Positions 63,130 to 64,000 of a DNA stretch of 64,000 nt are shown piece after piece. The DNA comes from Halomonas caseinilytica. GTDB taxonomy: Bacteria; Pseudomonadota; Gammaproteobacteria; Pseudomonadales; Halomonadaceae. The translations under genes and the position numbers were made by a program. The stretch lies in contig NZ_BDEP01000017.1 of the NCBI RefSeq assembly GCF_001662305.1, forward strand, positions 186,001 to 250,000, read 5' to 3'. Position 1 is the first letter of the stretch; every line of letters begins with the position of its first letter. The notes beneath the pieces are model-generated. The model was not told the origin of the DNA. It searched no databases and worked only from the letters and a program-made list of their open reading frames with translations.

Positions 63130-64000
63130 ATGACCTATCACACAATGCGTCGACGCCTGTTCGGCTTCGCCAGTTCCCTGAGCTTGCTCGGCGCCCTGTT
63201 GGCGACCGCCCCCTACAGTCTCGAAAGTCAAGCCGCCACCATGCCTGCCGATCGCGCGACACTCGGTGCCACCTCGCAGGATACGGCTACCCTGGCTCGT
63301 TCCCGTTCACAGTCGATGGCCACTTTCTGGGGTGCTCTCGACCTTCAACCCAAGGATGCCTGGGAGCGCCTGCGCGCCAGCTTCGAATGGCGTGACCAGT
63401 GGCGTGCCGACGCCGGCCATGCCAGGGTCCAGCACTGGATCGACGAATATCGCTCGAGCCCGGAAAATATCGCCAAGATCACCGAGCGAGCCCGTCCCTG
63501 GTTGACCTGGATTGTCCAGCAGGTCGAAGCTCGCGGGCTGCCCGGTGAAATCGCCTTGGTCCCCTTCATCGAGAGCTCCTTCGATCCCGAGGCTCGCAGT
63601 CACTTCGGCGCAGCTGGCCTGTGGCAGATCATGCCGCGTACCGGGGAAGCCCTCGGTCTGCGTCGCAACAATGCCTGGGATGGCCGTCTCGACGTCGTGC
63701 GTTCCACGGAAGCGGCACTGGATTACATCGAGATGCAGGCCGACCAGTGGTACGAGGGCGATATCGAACTCTCCCTGGCCGCCTACAATGCCGGCGCCGG
63801 GACCGTGAACCAGGCCGTTCGCCTCGCCCAGTCGCAGGGCCATGCCGGCGAATACTGGGACCTGAGCCTGCCGGCGGAGACCATGGACTATGTCCCCAAG
63901 TTGCTGGCCATCGCCGCGATCATCTCCGAACCCCAGCGCTATGGCGTCAATCTTCCCGATATCGAGGGTGGCCCGGCATTCGCCCAGGTGCCGGTGACAC
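63130..64000 (+). CDS. mltD: Membrane-bound lytic murein transglycosylase D (3'-truncated by window edge)
   Basis: The first 290 codons are present and the gene runs off the right edge. A signal peptide (MTYHTMRRRLFGFASSLSLLGALLATAPYS) is followed by a linker and the SLT domain: LVPFIESSFDPEARSHFGAAGLWQIMPRTGEALGL with catalytic Glu in IESS, then LAAYNAGAGTVNQAV. C-terminal LysM repeats would lie outside. No clear lipobox Cys was seen at the usual place, unlike E. coli MltD. The ATG at 63130 has CGGAG upstream; ATG 63145 is an alternative start. Confidence 0.93.
   Translation, partial: MTYHTMRRRLFGFASSLSLLGALLATAPYSLESQAATMPADRATLGATSQDTATLARSRSQSMATFWGALDLQPKDAWERLRASFEWRDQWRADAGHARVQHWIDEYRSSPENIAKITERARPWLTWIVQQVEARGLPGEIALVPFIESSFDPEARSHFGAAGLWQIMPRTGEALGLRRNNAWDGRLDVVRSTEAALDYIEMQADQWYEGDIELSLAAYNAGAGTVNQAVRLAQSQGHAGEYWDLSLPAETMDYVPKLLAIAAIISEPQRYGVNLPDIEGGPAFAQVPVT

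Overview
The window is a high-GC chromosomal segment of a moderately halophilic gammaproteobacterium. It most likely comes from the Halomonadaceae (Halomonas/Chromohalobacter type). The main reasons are a complete ectABC operon for the compatible solute ectoine, acidic Asp/Glu-rich proteins, Pseudomonas/Halomonas-type gene sets (single-polypeptide cysI with a DUF934 partner, arsC-wrbA-DUF2069) and gene orders shared with enterics (mltD-gloB-methyltransferase-rnhA-dnaQ; tusE-yccA-tRNA-Ser). No sequence search was run, so the genus is inferred.

Layout. 0-4.4 kb: minus-strand peptide ABC transporter operon, cut by the left edge. 4.5-6.7 kb: beta-carbonic anhydrase and glutathione reductase. 6.9-9.4 kb: ectABC with a clear sigma70 promoter and a strong terminator. 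9.5-16 kb: AraC and LysR regulators, two MFS exporters, a YcaQ-type DNA glycosylase-like protein and a DUF1090 protein. 16.2-19.6 kb: a three-gene envelope operon (retropepsin-like lipoprotein, inactive transglutaminase fused to a multi-TM domain, ATP-grasp ligase), the strongest candidate for an under-described system. 19.6-24.8 kb: zur-hisI-yidD, sufE, a tyrosine recombinase divergent from a KfrA-like coiled-coil DNA-binding protein across an AT-rich dyad-containing spacer, a MITE-like repeat, and nfuA. 25-32.5 kb: metH, a MATE exporter, and sulfite reductase with its DUF934 partner. 32.6-36.7 kb: Smr protein, cyclotransferase-like protein, MgtC family, arsC-wrbA-DUF2069, pdxH. 36.7-40.5 kb: a Pat-type protein acetyltransferase divergent from a histone-deacetylase-family enzyme. 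40.7-43.4 kb: XRE-cupin regulator, DUF1244, moaB, moeA. 43.4-46.6 kb: acpH, tusEBCD, yccA and tRNA-Ser(UGA). 46.7-52.2 kb: small or stress-type membrane proteins (Pmp3, GlsB, CNNM/CorC, NhaP2 antiporter) and a racemase-fold enzyme. 52.4-57.1 kb: orphan NMT1-like binding protein, YbfF-like hydrolase, queuosine-precursor transporter with a probable preQ1-I riboswitch, and propionyl-CoA synthetase. 57.4-64 kb: ArsR regulator, sohB, SCP2 protein, nudC-dnaQ, rnhA, methyltransferase, gloB and the start of mltD.

Functional threads. Salt and osmotic adaptation: ectABC, the antiporter, Pmp3, GlsB and possibly the 16-19.6 kb operon. Sulfur and Fe-S handling: cysI, metH, tusBCDE, sufE, nfuA. Protein acylation: Pat and the deacetylase, with PrpE carrying the acylatable PKTRSGK motif. 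tRNA modification: tusBCDE (s2U) and yhhQ (queuosine). Most genes are ordinary housekeeping loci. The accessory signals are concentrated around 21.4-24.3 kb.
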